A stretch of DNA of 64,000 nucleotides from Entomortierella parvispora (Eukaryota; Mortierellomycota; Mortierellomycetes; Mortierellales; Mortierellaceae): contig OY752146.1 in the NCBI GenBank assembly GCA_963573315.1, positions 1,426,001 through 1,490,000 on the forward strand, given 5' to 3'. The position numbers and the translations under genes were made by a program. The notes under the pieces were generated by a model, which saw nothing but the letters and a program-made list of their open reading frames with translations, did not search any database and had not been told where the DNA came from. Below are positions 43,318 to 53,656 of this stretch, in pieces; the first letter of the stretch is position 1; every line of letters begins with the position of its first letter.

Positions 43318-45520
43318 CTAAACCAGAATGGATTCAAAATACTCTCCAACATCATTCCACGCGCTCTTTCCAATGCCTTGGACACGATAGGCGATATGAG
43401 AATCTGGCCGGACCACCACAATGGCTCCTCCTAACTGTTGGCCCTTTTTGACAGTGGCATCCACACTATAGAGACCATGAAGTTTACCTTTGAGATCGGT
43501 GTACGCTCTTCCTTCGCCCAAATCTTTCTCAGTCAGTGGGTTGGGTGTGATTGAGGCAGAGATCGTGGTGATGGTGTGAACCATGATTAGTCGCTTCAGT
43601 GCCAGCGTTTCCTTTCCTTCCCTGTCGTCCACCGTACACCATTTAGATCGCCACATCCCAAGATACTTCTCCAGCGCCTTTGACAAGTCCATTGCTGATT
43701 CGGGGTCTCGCCTCCACAGATCGCCAGTAAACACCACGACCTGAAAAACGCCCGGATAAGCAATCAGCTCGTGCAGTCGAGTTTTCTCCACTCGGACCTT
43801 TACTGCCGAGGCGGCTTCGCTATCCATCTCACTCAGACCGGGGTTACCAGGGATATCATTGTTACCAGGGAGCGGTACAAGTGGTGCATCGCCGGCACGC
43901 CGACCGACAGCACCTTGTCCTGATGGAGTGCTCTGCGTCTTGTGTTTCTTGTTCAGCGAGTTTACGTGATAATGCTGACCCATCTAAATGAGAAGAACCA
44001 AGAAACGATTGGTGGTTAGTTCGATGCAATGCAGACCAAAAAAAGAAGGTTCAATTGACAAAATGACGACTTGACAATAGAAACATGCCATGGCCACTGG
44101 GGCAATCTTGATTGAAAGGAGAGGCAGAATGATAGGAGCAATGGCAACAATAACACGCTTGACGACTCGCTGAAGAGTAGTTCCGAGGAGAAAATCCTCA
44201 TCCATTGTGTCGTTTCAGTCAACCTGATGACCTGATCTGCGACCACAGTCCTTTCTTCTCCGTAGGAGTCCAAGAGTGATATCGGGGCCACTCCCTTGAC
44301 CACCAAGGCAATCCTCCACGCAAGACTATAGGAGTCTTGGAGTCCCAGGTTCAAACCTTGACCTGCACAGGGCGAGTGGATATGGGCAGCATCGCCAGCC
44401 AAAAAGATGCGACCCTTGTACGAGAACTCCTGGGCTCGACGTTCATTCACGCGGTAGTATGTAAGCCAATTCACAGTCTTGATCGTGATCTTTTGCGGAT
44501 AAGCAGCCTCATCCAGGTATTTTTGGAAAATTTCAACAGTCAGAGTTTCATTCTTCTTTGCCTCAAACTCTTCCGGTGACAGTGCCACTGTTTTCCCCAT
44601 GATTTGAACCGTGTTCCCACCGAGAGGAAGTACTACCACCGCTGAGTTATTGTAAAGCCAACTTTGGGATGGAGAAAGATGGAGACACGTCAGCAATCTG
44701 CAGCCTTTTCCAAGAGACAAAGCAAGTGAATAGAGCGAAAAGAAAAGAAAAAAAATGCCTACTTGATATGTTCCAGCGAAACATCGGTTTCCACAGTGCC
44801 ATCAAAGGTCATCATGCAGTTATCCCTTGTCCTCCCCAAGAAAGGGATGTTGAGCTTGTGCCGGACAACAGAGCGCGCCCCGTCTGCACCAATCAAAAAC
44901 TGTGACTTGATCGTCTCGTACTCATACTGCTTCTCTCTATCCTCTTCATCAAGATCAACCGCATCCAGCATCTTGTTTTCTCCAGTTCTCTTGTTCGTTC
45001 CAGTCAAGGCTCTCCTGATTGTAGTTTCTACCCAAGACTTCTTCTCGCCTCCACTGTTCCCCTCGACCGTGGCTTCGACTACCTTTGTGTCCATTAACTC
45101 CCATCCCCAATCCACTTTTCCTCCTTGTTTCTCGATTTCACCAAAAAGGATTCGAACTGTTTTGGACTGCTGCAAATAGATGAAGTTGTTGAAATGTGAG
45201 CTGTTCCTGGGCATCAAGTTTAACTCTCGGACTAGCTTGCCCCCATAGTAGAAACGATGGCTCACTGTGGGGGACCCCTGGTCTAATGCCTGTTGTATTA
45301 GTCCTGAGTCAGACATCTGGAGAATCTCCAAGGTTCTCGAATGGACCCATAGAGACTTTGTGAGGATCGAGAAATCCGGATCGCGCTCAATAAGACGGTA
45401 AGGAATGCCCATCTTGTCGAGAAGAAAAGCGGCAAAAAGACCCGTGGGTCCTGCGCCGGAGATGAGAACAGGAATCTCCGACATTCTTGTGGTAGTGGGT
45501 GCGTCGGCTGGAACAGACAT
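43318..45520 (-). CDS. FAD-dependent aromatic monooxygenase (PheA/TfdB type), frameshifted
   Basis: NAD(P)H- and FAD-dependent hydroxylase of phenols or related aromatics. Segments (minus): 45520-44763, 44661-44071 and 43983-43318. Motifs: N-terminal FAD site PVLISGAGPTGLFAAFLLDK, FLIGADGARSVVR, and FLAGDAAHIHSPCAGQGLNL with the GD motif. The C-terminal thioredoxin-like domain follows in the last exon. The middle exon changes frame between VIRLTETT and MDEDFLLGT, at about 44205-44225. The family is normally collinear there and no plausible intron fits (the GT-AG options are 35 bp or less). So this is either a young pseudogene or a sequence error. The upstream frame would end about 60 codons later if read through. 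Confidence 0.8.
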
Positions 45521-45898
45521 GGCGTTTGGATAGTGTGTAATTGCTATGGCAGATGATGTTGTTGTTTGATGTGGGGAGGGAAGGATCTGGAGTTTGTTCT
45601 CAGTTGGATTGTGTAGTGAACAACAAAGAGAAGTTAAGTTCGAGAAGTGAGAAATCCTACTTCAACCTCAGGGCGTAGTCGTTAAAGAATACGTCTCCGA
45701 TTTGCGTCTCAAGTCTCCTCGAATTTGCATCAGTGTGGCAAAGCATGGATGAGGCGCGATCATCTCGTACTGATGCTAAAAGAAAAATCGCAAGCACGGG
45801 GAGGATAGTCGTGCATACCCATGCGCATTGTAGTGTCTTCGCAGGTCTGGGTTCAGAGCCGTAAAAAGGGGGGGCTGATCCTCCAAGTCTACTGCATG

Positions 45899-46078
45899 TC
45901 ATTTTCCGGCCGATGAAGGGTGTTTTCCTGTGACCCCTCGCACCGTGCTACTGTCAACGGTTTGCACAGCCGAATTCCCACGCCCAGCTTTCAGCTCTGT
46001 AGCTTTCGAGTGGTCACCTAGGCTCATGATGTTGGAGAACAGAAGAAAAGTCACGACTTTACCGACCTTAATGTTCAT
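45899..46078 (-). CDS. very small hypothetical ORF
   Basis: 59-aa frame from an ATG, with a hydrophobic N-terminus (IKVGKVVTFLLFSNIMSL) that could be a weak signal peptide. No homology is recognised and no splice support. A second overlapping small frame at 45657-45902 is equally uncertain. Chance is a likely explanation. Confidence 0.18.
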   Translation of the reverse strand: MNIKVGKVVTFLLFSNIMSLGDHSKATELKAGRGNSAVQTVDSSTVRGVTGKHPSSAGK

Positions 46079-46556
46079 TCTTGTTGGTGAAGCAAACGTG
46101 TGTTCAGGTTCATTTTTTCCGCTACCTGTGGAAATTGGCGAATAATGTTTTTGTGTAGAATAACTCTCTTTTAACAAGGGGTCGACAGTACACCCTGCAA
46201 AAGTAACATCCAAAGCACGATTCAACAAGCACACACCACTTTTCAAAACCAACACGGCTGCACTGGTTTTTATGAAGAGCGCTTACAAATACCTCCTCTC
46301 AGCCCTTACCAGCCAGGAGTCAAGTTCTTGAAAAGATCAACGCGTGTTCTATCCTGAGGATCCTACTAACCGCTCCTTTCCGCTACTCCCTTATAGAAGA
46401 GCGGAGCGGTGTACATTGAGCCAACCTCATGCACGCCTCATGTGGATCAGAACTAATTCTTTACACCACCACTCTCCCTTCTTTCCCTTTAGTATGATCA
46501 TTAAAAAAAGAAATAAAGAAGCACTGAGTATTCTGTCCCTTGCGCGGGAAATGGCC

Positions 46557-47109
46557 TTTTACTAGTCAACGCTGTTACTCCAAGGCAAGTTCGACTAACT
46601 ACAGGAAAGCGGCGATCGGCGGTTTCTTGACGAGTTGTGTTAAAAAAAACATGGAGCCTTGTTGGTTTATGATCCAACTCGATGGTTCTTGCCAAGAGAA
46701 ACACAGCAGACCGGGTCTCGCGTGCAGTAGATCGTCACTTTTCACTCGACGTAGCTGTTCAAAACTTCAAAGTCGCGAGTCATCTGATTCTTACGGTAAA
46801 ATGGAGCAGGAATTTGGATCTGAGAATCGGGTGGTTTTTCTCGGTCATAGGTGAAGATAAGGGATTTTCGATTTTACGACCCGGGTCGATGCTTCTTGGC
46901 TAGAGACACTCGGAGCACTTGGTCCCACGCGTGTGCGATGACTTTTTACTAGTCGACATTGCTGTTCAAAACTTCAAAGTTGCAAGTCACCCGACTGTTA
47001 CTGCACGCGAGACCCGGTCTGCTGTGTTTCTTTTGGCAAGGACCATCGAGTTGGATCATAAACCAACAAGGCTCCATGTTATTTTAACACAACTCGTCAA
47101 GAAACCGCC
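46557..47109. repeat. rearranged repeat cluster with 112-bp inverted arms
   Basis: A repeat unit running from TTTTACTAGTCGAC at about 46945 to 47109 is echoed nearby. Its distal part (46999-47109) recurs inverted at 46618-46729 with few differences. Its proximal part (46954-46999, with GCTGTTCAAAACTTCAAAGT) recurs directly at 46747-46792. The start TTTTACTAGTC also recurs at 46557. There is no protein signature. It looks like nested or decayed copies of a small non-autonomous element. Confidence 0.7.
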
Positions 47110-47631
47110 AGATCCATCCCTCGACTCAAGCTTTCCTAGAGTCAGGTGGGTCTACACTGAAGACAACAATGTTGATCTGACTCAAACAATACCACCAACT
47201 CTTTCTGTCCAGCTTGGGAAGGCACATTGAAGATATTGAGTCTTTGACAAGTCGAAAACCCTGGCCATGTCACTTGTTTAAGCCTTGGACGCGTCACCTT
47301 TCAAGGTCGGACACGATTAAACGATCAGATTCAATACGCGGTAGTTTTCGGTGCATGGAAGATCTGATCATCCCGAGCGTTACAGTGGTGACGACGGTAT
47401 ACTTTTGATCTGCACTTCTATTCTCCACGATCGTTTGCCTTGTGGACAATACTCACCGGCGTTGTCTCCGAAAGAGTGATGGAGACGAAGACTCGGATCT
47501 ACGGACATTGGAGACGGACTTGATGCCTCTTGGGCGGAACTGGGGGTCCTGAATCAATCTGATCGGAAGGAAAGTCCCATTGACTGATCCCCACGGAGCC
47601 TTTTTTTCTCCTACTCATCGTGTTCTTCTCG

Positions 47632-47639
47632 TATAAATA
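47632..47639 (+). promoter_or_regulatory. TATA box of the Gly/Tyr-rich secreted protein gene
   Basis: TATAAATA lies 72 bp upstream of the ATG at 47704, a good core-promoter position for a highly expressed fungal gene. Confidence 0.65.
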
Positions 47640-47703
47640 GCACCCACTGGCTATGACTTCAAGAAAGTCCAACTACCCCAACTGATACTTTCCAAGCCTT
47701 CAA

Positions 47704-47958
47704 ATGATGCTCAAGACCTTCTCAACTTTGACCCTCCTTGTCACCGTCGTCATGCTTCAGGCTCAAGCAAAGCTTGTTGCCCGCGATGACCCTTCCATCC
47801 AGGCTGTCTCTGGCGGCGTGGCCCCCTCGGACCCTACGACTCTTGGGGCTGATCAGGGTGACAACGACAAGTGGGGTTGGGGATACGGTAGCTGGGGATA
47901 TGGCTACCCATTCTACGGCTACGGCTACCGCCCCTTCTATGGCGGTTGGTGGTATTAA
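47704..47958 (+). CDS. small secreted Gly/Tyr/Trp-rich protein
   Basis: Single exon, 84 aa. Residues 1-22 are a signal peptide (MLKTFSTLTLLVTVVMLQAQ). A short Ser/Asp/Pro linker follows, then a C-terminal tail of about 32 residues made almost only of Gly, Tyr, Trp, Phe and Pro (YGSWGYGYPFYGYGY). Similar tails occur in nematode and arthropod GY-rich antimicrobial peptides and in cell-wall adhesive proteins; convergence is likely. It has its own TATA box upstream and AATAAAC at about 48058 downstream. Confidence 0.7.
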   Translation: MMLKTFSTLTLLVTVVMLQAQAKLVARDDPSIQAVSGGVAPSDPTTLGADQGDNDKWGWGYGSWGYGYPFYGYGYRPFYGGWWY

Positions 47959-48350
47959 AGGAAAGGGAATTGCACCGATCTCGGATGACGAATTTCGCGC
48001 TTTCAAGTATTATCTGGCTCTCTTCTCATCTGTCATGTTCTTATTGAACATTGGCCAATAAACACATCAAGAAAAAAAAATCACGTTGTGGTTTATTGTT
48101 CTGCTACAGTGAAGAGTGAAAGGGCTCATTACTTTGAAGGGAAAGGGGGGAGAATCCAAATGGTCTTCCTCATTCAACCGCATCCCATATTCATTGGTGA
48201 ACTGAGCAGTGGCATGTGCCCATCGCGTTTATTGACATTTGTATTTGTATGAAGTTTGTTCATAGGACGGACGATGAAAGATATATACCTGGACGAAAAT
48301 GTGCGAAAGTTGTATTTTTTTTTTTGGTTTCTTTCCTTCTTTTTTTCTTT

Positions 48351-49112
48351 CTATACGCGATAATGAAACAGGTCCAGGTTCTTCCGGAAGACGTCCGACT
48401 TTTCCTGAGCTACATACATGCCATACCCAGCACCTTCGCTGTATCCGACGCCTCCAGCATTGTTCCGGAGGATATCTTGATCCCAGCTCTGGCGCTGGCG
48501 ACGTTTCTTTTGGGTTTGACGGATGCGATATGTACTGAACGCGATCACGACCAAGATCGCGACAAGAACAACCACAATCAGGGCGATCACTCCTGGAGAC
48601 AAGGGGTTCTCAGAAACAACTCCGTCATTGCCCCCGACTTTGGATCCATTGTTCTGGTTGTTGCTATTGCTGCCACTGTTGCCGCTGTCTCCAGCGTCAG
48701 TATCGGCATCGCCGGTCGTTGGGGAGGATGCTCCATTGGTTGGCTGCTTCTTTCCAGGGGTGGTAGCAGAAGGGACGGTGGCCCCAGCAGTAGAAGAAGA
48801 CGATCCAGGACCTCCTCCAATCAATGGTGGGTGAGTCAACACGCCTCCGATCAGACTGGGCAGGGGATCAGGAGAGGGAGTTGTTGATGTCGGGGATCCA
48901 ACAGGAGCGCCAGCGATAGGGGATGCGGCAGGTGGCGACGCAGGTGCAGGTGCAGGTGCGGGTGCGGGCGCTGGGTTGTTGAGAGGAAGAAGACTACCCA
49001 AGAGATCTCGTCGTTCACGTTGGTTGGTCGTGAGTGCAAAGGTAGGGGTGAAGACAAGCGAGATGAGGAAGACAAGGGCGGTGCTGCCCACTAGGAGCCG
49101 TGGTAGATACAT
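48351..49112 (-). CDS. mucin-like single-pass membrane protein
   Basis: Single exon, 253 aa, start ATG at 49112. Residues 1-27 form a signal peptide. The ectodomain is disordered and rich in Pro, Ala, Ser, Thr, Gly with a PAPAPAPAPAP run, probably O-mannosylated. One membrane helix follows (GVIALIVVVLVAILVVIAF) and then a basic stop-transfer (RQTQKKRRQRQ) and a cytosolic tail of about 45 residues. The layout resembles fungal cell-wall stress sensors (Mid2/Wsc-like) without a WSC domain. A sensor role is inferred. Confidence 0.75.
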   Translation of the reverse strand: MYLPRLLVGSTALVFLISLVFTPTFALTTNQRERRDLLGSLLPLNNPAPAPAPAPAPASPPAASPIAGAPVGSPTSTTPSPDPLPSLIGGVLTHPPLIGGGPGSSSSTAGATVPSATTPGKKQPTNGASSPTTGDADTDAGDSGNSGSNSNNQNNGSKVGGNDGVVSENPLSPGVIALIVVVLVAILVVIAFSTYRIRQTQKKRRQRQSWDQDILRNNAGGVGYSEGAGYGMYVAQEKSDVFRKNLDLFHYRV

Positions 49113-50307
49113 GGTGTGCGTGGGTAGGTCTTTTTTTTGTCGGTTGGATGAAAACAAGAACAAAGAGTGGGAAAAGAGGCACTGGCTCGAGAACAGATGG
49201 ACGGTGTAATAAAAAAAGGGTGCCGGTGAGAAGACAAGCTATTTGCTGCAAGATCCCGCACTGTGCTGGCTTGGAACGGCTGACAAGGAGGGAATATATC
49301 GTGAGGGAGGTATATAATGTAGGGAGAAGAGGCGAGTTTTGGGCCTGAAGGGGGGATGTGGAAGGAGAAGTTAAGGGGTTAATCAAACGAGGTTGTTTCC
49401 GTTGCAGTCTTTTGCGTGAAATAAAGAGATGTTGTTGGGGTTGGTTGACGTGTTGAAACAGCCCTAGTGTGTTATATGGAAACGGTAGGGGTGTTCAGTT
49501 GGGGTCGGCGGCGATTTTGTGTGCGCTGCTTTGCTTCGTTTGATCCAAGTACACAGAGGGAGAGAAATACAAACAAGAAAAAGAGAAGGGTACAGGAGTG
49601 GTTGAAAGAAAGAAAATGAAGTCGTAGACGCAAGATATAGGATTACGCTATGGAGCGCCACAACACGGCAACTTCCTCATGTTCAAGAACAACAGTCAAT
49701 TGGCGATCTGAAAAAAGACCATTGTTCCCGTTTCCGACTTGTGAGTGTGTCGAGTGACTCCGTTCTCGTCTGCATAGTATCGAGGCAGAGAGGCCACAAT
49801 GCCAGCCAGCCCAAGAGCCCTCTTTTCTTGTCTTAAACGAGGCACTTTGTCATCAAAGTAGACGGAGGGAAAAGAAGAACATGACGAGAAAGAAAGAAAG
49901 AAAAGAAAGGGAAGAAAAAAGGCAAGGAGGATAAGAGGACAAAGCTCTCTCATCGTCCCCTTGCTCTCTCGTTCTCAGCCAGTGCTCCTTTCTGCGTTTC
50001 AACGACGCGTTCTTCTCGGGCTACAGCATTCTGCAAAGTCAAGGGCGACAATGGGCGCGAATAAAGAACGTCTACGTCACCGGATCCGCGATGAGTCGCA
50101 CAAAACACGTTTCCCAGGAAGCAGTCCGAATTGCCATTTTGATGGTGGCGGACGGTGCAGGCAGACAGTGCAGGAGAGGCAGGCAGGTCGGCCGGCAAGC
50201 AGCCCGGAGGCTCTGAAGACATCCATTTCATTCCATTGCATTCCTTTTCTTCTCTTCACCCCCACACCCATCCATCCCTCTCCCCCCTCCCCACCGCATA
50301 TCCCACA
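49113..50307. other. intergenic, one weak small ORF
   Basis: 1.2 kb between the mucin-like gene and Tim8. It includes the candidate small secreted ORF at 49696-49953, listed separately. The remainder shows no exon signature. Confidence 0.45.
49696..49953 (-). CDS. candidate small secreted peptide precursor
   Basis: 85-aa frame from an ATG. The N-terminus is a strong hydrophobic segment (LCPLILLAFFLPFLFFLSF), a possible signal peptide. A KR dibasic site (RQEKR) precedes a 45-residue tail, as in Kex2-processed peptides. The hydrophobic stretch is encoded by a simple pyrimidine tract, so it may be accidental. Confidence 0.3.
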   Translation of the reverse strand: MRELCPLILLAFFLPFLFFLSFSSCSSFPSVYFDDKVPRLRQEKRALGLAGIVASLPRYYADENGVTRHTHKSETGTMVFFQIAN

Positions 50308-51115
50308 ATGTCCAACCCAAATTTCGATGAGGCTGCCCAGCGCGAGCTTGCCAAGTTCCTCGAGGCCGAGCAGGCCAAGGCCCGTCTCCAGCAGTCCATC
50401 CACACTTTCTGCGATCTTGCCTTTGACAAGTGTGTCACCAAGATTGGTATGCTGCCCGTGTCTCTTCTCATTTCCTTTGTTTTTTTGTTCCGCCTTTTTC
50501 CATCTGCCGGTCGGAATCAAGTTTTCCTCACAGCCAAGCCAACACTTGCAGACTCCCTTGCGACTGGAAACAATAAGCAGTGGATACACGGAAAACAAAA
50601 ACGGAGCAGATGATACACTTGGATACGAAGGAGTCTGACCTTAACGGAGCCTGTAGAGATACTCGAACTGGGCCAGATCGGCATGGATCGGACGATGCAG
50701 CATGGTGCCAATTGAATCTGTGATCGATCTGCAAGGAACTGGGAGTTGTGGACACACCAATATTGCCTATCCACACAGTCAGCCCTCAGTGGGATTGAAA
50801 GCAGATCCTTGATCTGCACGCACATTATACTGTTGTCTTACCCATGCGCCTTTTCTCTATGTTACTTAGGCAACAAGCTCGACCGCTCAGAGGAAGCCTG
50901 CCTCGCCAACACTGTCGATCGGTAAGAGAAAAGCCATGAACGCTTTATACGCTTGCAACGTCGTTGTCGGATCGGGTAGAGGAGAGAATTGCAGAAGCAT
51001 CATAGCATCATACTAATGACCATCCCAACTGTTTAAACTTGACGATGTATATAGTTTCCTCGACACCAGCTTGTTCATCGTCAGACGCTTGGAGGAGACC
51101 AAGGGATCCATGTAA
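50308..51115 (+). CDS. Tim8-like small Tim chaperone lacking the outer cysteine pair
   Basis: Intermembrane-space chaperone that, with Tim13, escorts membrane proteins such as Tim23 to the inner membrane. Exons 50308-50446, 50870-50921 and 51055-51115, 83 aa. Family hallmarks are present: FLEAEQAKARLQQSIHTF, FDKCVTKI, LDRSEEACLAN and TVDRFLDTSLFIVRRLEE. The normal twin CX3C motifs are incomplete. The first reads AFDKC (Ala38 for Cys) and the second CLANT (Thr61 for Cys). Only the inner pair Cys42-Cys57 remains, plus an extra Cys35. Intron 1 is long (423 bp). Confidence 0.88.
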
Positions 51116-51993
51116 AGACCTCAACCGACATACAACAACTACTACAACTACAATGCACACTTTTTTTATAAATCGGCGTTGAAAGCAGCGCCAGATAATC
51201 GGAAATCAACTCTTTGAGCTTTGGAAGGATCCGGTTGTGTATGTGCTAAGAACAAGATACAAGGAGGGTGTGCTGATGGCGAAAGGGAATGCTTGTACAT
51301 GGTGTGATGGTGCCATTGTGATCTGGTAAGGGTTCTCGACTAGAAGGGAAGGTTGGACTTTCTCAGTCTATCTGGGGACAGGCTCAAAAATAATAGTGGT
51401 AGGAGAGCGGGTTAGAGTATGGGTCCATTGGATACGCGGTGGGTTAACCTAGGCAAACTGTCGTGAAAGCCTCACGAACTTGAGCCAAGAAGGGGGAGAA
51501 GGAGGAAGAAAGGACGCGAGCCCGCGGCAGCATCAAGTCGCTCCCGATCCTGCAAAACTGGGTCGCAGGCGACGTAATAGAAGAAAAGGCGCTGACGCCA
51601 GGGATGCAGAAGATTGAGGGGCGGAGAGGGAAATCCGTGTCGTGGATCGCATCATCGGTTCTTTTTTTTTCGCTTTGTGGTGCACTAAGAAGAAGAACTA
51701 AAAGCGCGACGGCGCGTCATAGCTGGTCGAGTCTTGCTGTTGTTCCCACCGCCCGTGCGTGGGTGCCTTTTCGCCTTCACCTGCATTGACTCATTGTCGC
51801 CCATTCCTTCCTTCTCTTTCTTCCTTTTCATTCGTTCAAAAGCTCCCTGTCTTTCTTCCTTCCCTCCCCAAGTTTTTCTTCAACTCTTTTGTCGTCCTTC
51901 CACTCTTTACTTACCCACCTTGAGCATACCTGGACTTGGCCACGATTACAAGGTCTTTTCTTTTTCATTTTCATTCTGCAGTTCCCAACCTCC
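51116..51993. other. intergenic, no gene recognised
   Basis: 878 bp between Tim8 and the GNAT gene. The last 200 bp are pyrimidine-rich, a likely promoter and leader. No coding signature is seen. Confidence 0.5.
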
Positions 51994-53397
51994 ATGTTGG
52001 CGAGCGCTCTCTCTGATACCACTGCCACTGAGGCAACCACAGCCACTACGACGTCCTCAACAAAGACCACCGGCGTTACTGCCGCCGTCACCAATTCTTC
52101 CTCAAGCGAAGACATCATTTTTGAGCGATGCACTGAGAAAAACGTTCAAGAAATCTTCTTTGGCTGGGCTCTGACCGAGCACTGGAACCCGGCGACCAAA
52201 GGCGCTGATATCCTCGCGGCATTCTTCAAGATTGATACCGAGGGTTTCTTTATCGGCAAGGTCCCCAAGAAAGACGGCTCTGGTGAATTCGAGACTGTGT
52301 CCATTGTCAGCGGCGTCCGTTATGGAGACGAGCAAGCCTGGGTTGGATTCTACATCGTGGCGCCTGAACATCGTGGCAAGGGGTACGGCCTCAAGTCTTT
52401 CCAGAATGTGATGAAGCATGTCGATGCCACGTCGAAAGAGGGCCAAGCGAGACCCAGTATTGGATTGGATGGTGTCCTGGCCCAGGTGGACAACTATCGT
52501 CGCTCAGGATTCACTGAGGTTGCATGGCAGAGCGAACGTCGACATGGGTCGGCGACAGAGTTGGTCCATACCTTGGAACGGGACCTGGCCGAAAAGATCT
52601 CGCGTGATGAGATCCCGGGTTTGGTTGATTTGATCATCAGGGAGAAGCAAGTCCAGCGACATGAAGCCAAGAGGGATGAAAAACAAGCTGGTGTTTCTTC
52701 ATCTTTGTCTTCTGTTGCCACTGCCACCACGACGAACACGACTGCGGGTACAACGGCGGCCGAGAAGGAAGCCAACAAGAGGAATGAATCCTTTTTGGGC
52801 CTAAAGTCGGAAGCCTTGGTCGGGTCTGATTTCCAGGACGCGGTCGAGTCTGCATTTTCGGTCGCGACGACGGCCTTGTCGTTTGCCACACCGTCTTCCT
52901 CGGTTCCAAAATTGGCGGATTGGAAGCAACTGTCGCCCTTGGAGCAAAGGTTCGCGGGATTGAAGCGACCAGAGTTTGTTCAGGAATGGGTTCGATTCCA
53001 TGCGGACCATCCCGAGGAGCATCGATTCACAGCCGCTGTCCTTTCTCAGGACCAGAAGGATCCAAAGACAGGTTTGCCCGTTGTGCTGGGTTTTGGATGT
53101 ATCCGTCCGGCAGAGTCTTCTTATAGACTCGGACCCCTCTACGCGTCCACGCCCGAGATTGCAAAGCAATTGTTGGTGAAGCTCTCTTGCGATATTGTCC
53201 AGGCCGAAAAGATTAAGCCTTTGGGAGTGCCATTGGAAATCGATATCGATGTACCAGACAAGAACACAGAGGCCATCAAGTTGTTTGATGAAATTGGTTG
53301 GCCAAATACTTTTCCTTTATTGAGAATGTGGAAGGGTAAAGTACCTGAGCACGATGTCCGTGGCGTTTTTGGTGTCACGACTCTTGAGGTCGGTTAG
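51994..53397 (+). CDS. two-domain GNAT-family N-acetyltransferase
   Basis: Single exon, 467 aa from the first ATG in frame. Residues 1-40 are a Thr/Ser-rich leader. Residues 45-190 form a GNAT domain, with beta-strand AWVGFYIVAPEHRGKGYGLK carrying the acetyl-CoA loop (RGKGYG, the Q/RxxGxG/A motif). A disordered Ala/Thr linker with a charged helix follows (200-290). A C-terminal domain (about 330-460; LGFGCIRPAESSYRLGPLYA) resembles the YitH/DUF1248 acetyltransferase-like half. Substrate is unknown. Confidence 0.82.
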   Translation: MLASALSDTTATEATTATTTSSTKTTGVTAAVTNSSSSEDIIFERCTEKNVQEIFFGWALTEHWNPATKGADILAAFFKIDTEGFFIGKVPKKDGSGEFETVSIVSGVRYGDEQAWVGFYIVAPEHRGKGYGLKSFQNVMKHVDATSKEGQARPSIGLDGVLAQVDNYRRSGFTEVAWQSERRHGSATELVHTLERDLAEKISRDEIPGLVDLIIREKQVQRHEAKRDEKQAGVSSSLSSVATATTTNTTAGTTAAEKEANKRNESFLGLKSEALVGSDFQDAVESAFSVATTALSFATPSSSVPKLADWKQLSPLEQRFAGLKRPEFVQEWVRFHADHPEEHRFTAAVLSQDQKDPKTGLPVVLGFGCIRPAESSYRLGPLYASTPEIAKQLLVKLSCDIVQAEKIKPLGVPLEIDIDVPDKNTEAIKLFDEIGWPNTFPLLRMWKGKVPEHDVRGVFGVTTLEVG

Positions 53398-53656
53398 AAG
53401 ACAGAATGGGTGAGTCTTTTACTTCCGATTTGTTCCCTTCTCTTCCTTTCTCTGTTCCTCCTTACTCCCACGCGCACGTCCTCCTCTCCACTTGACTTTT
53501 GTTCTAAATAAAATCCTTATGCTAAACGATTTCTTGAAAAATGGGAGGTTGTCTTGTCTTTAGTCCCATTTTTTATTCCAAATGTCCCGAGATTTGTGGT
53601 GCCAAAAAATGAAAAAAAAACTCTAGTCGACACATATGAACAATTTGCTGCCCTGC

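Noticed and set aside
46501-47230. Two small open frames sharing the segment TIELDHKPTRLHV
   Set aside because: The shared sequence is explained by the 112-bp inverted DNA repeat, not by a gene family.
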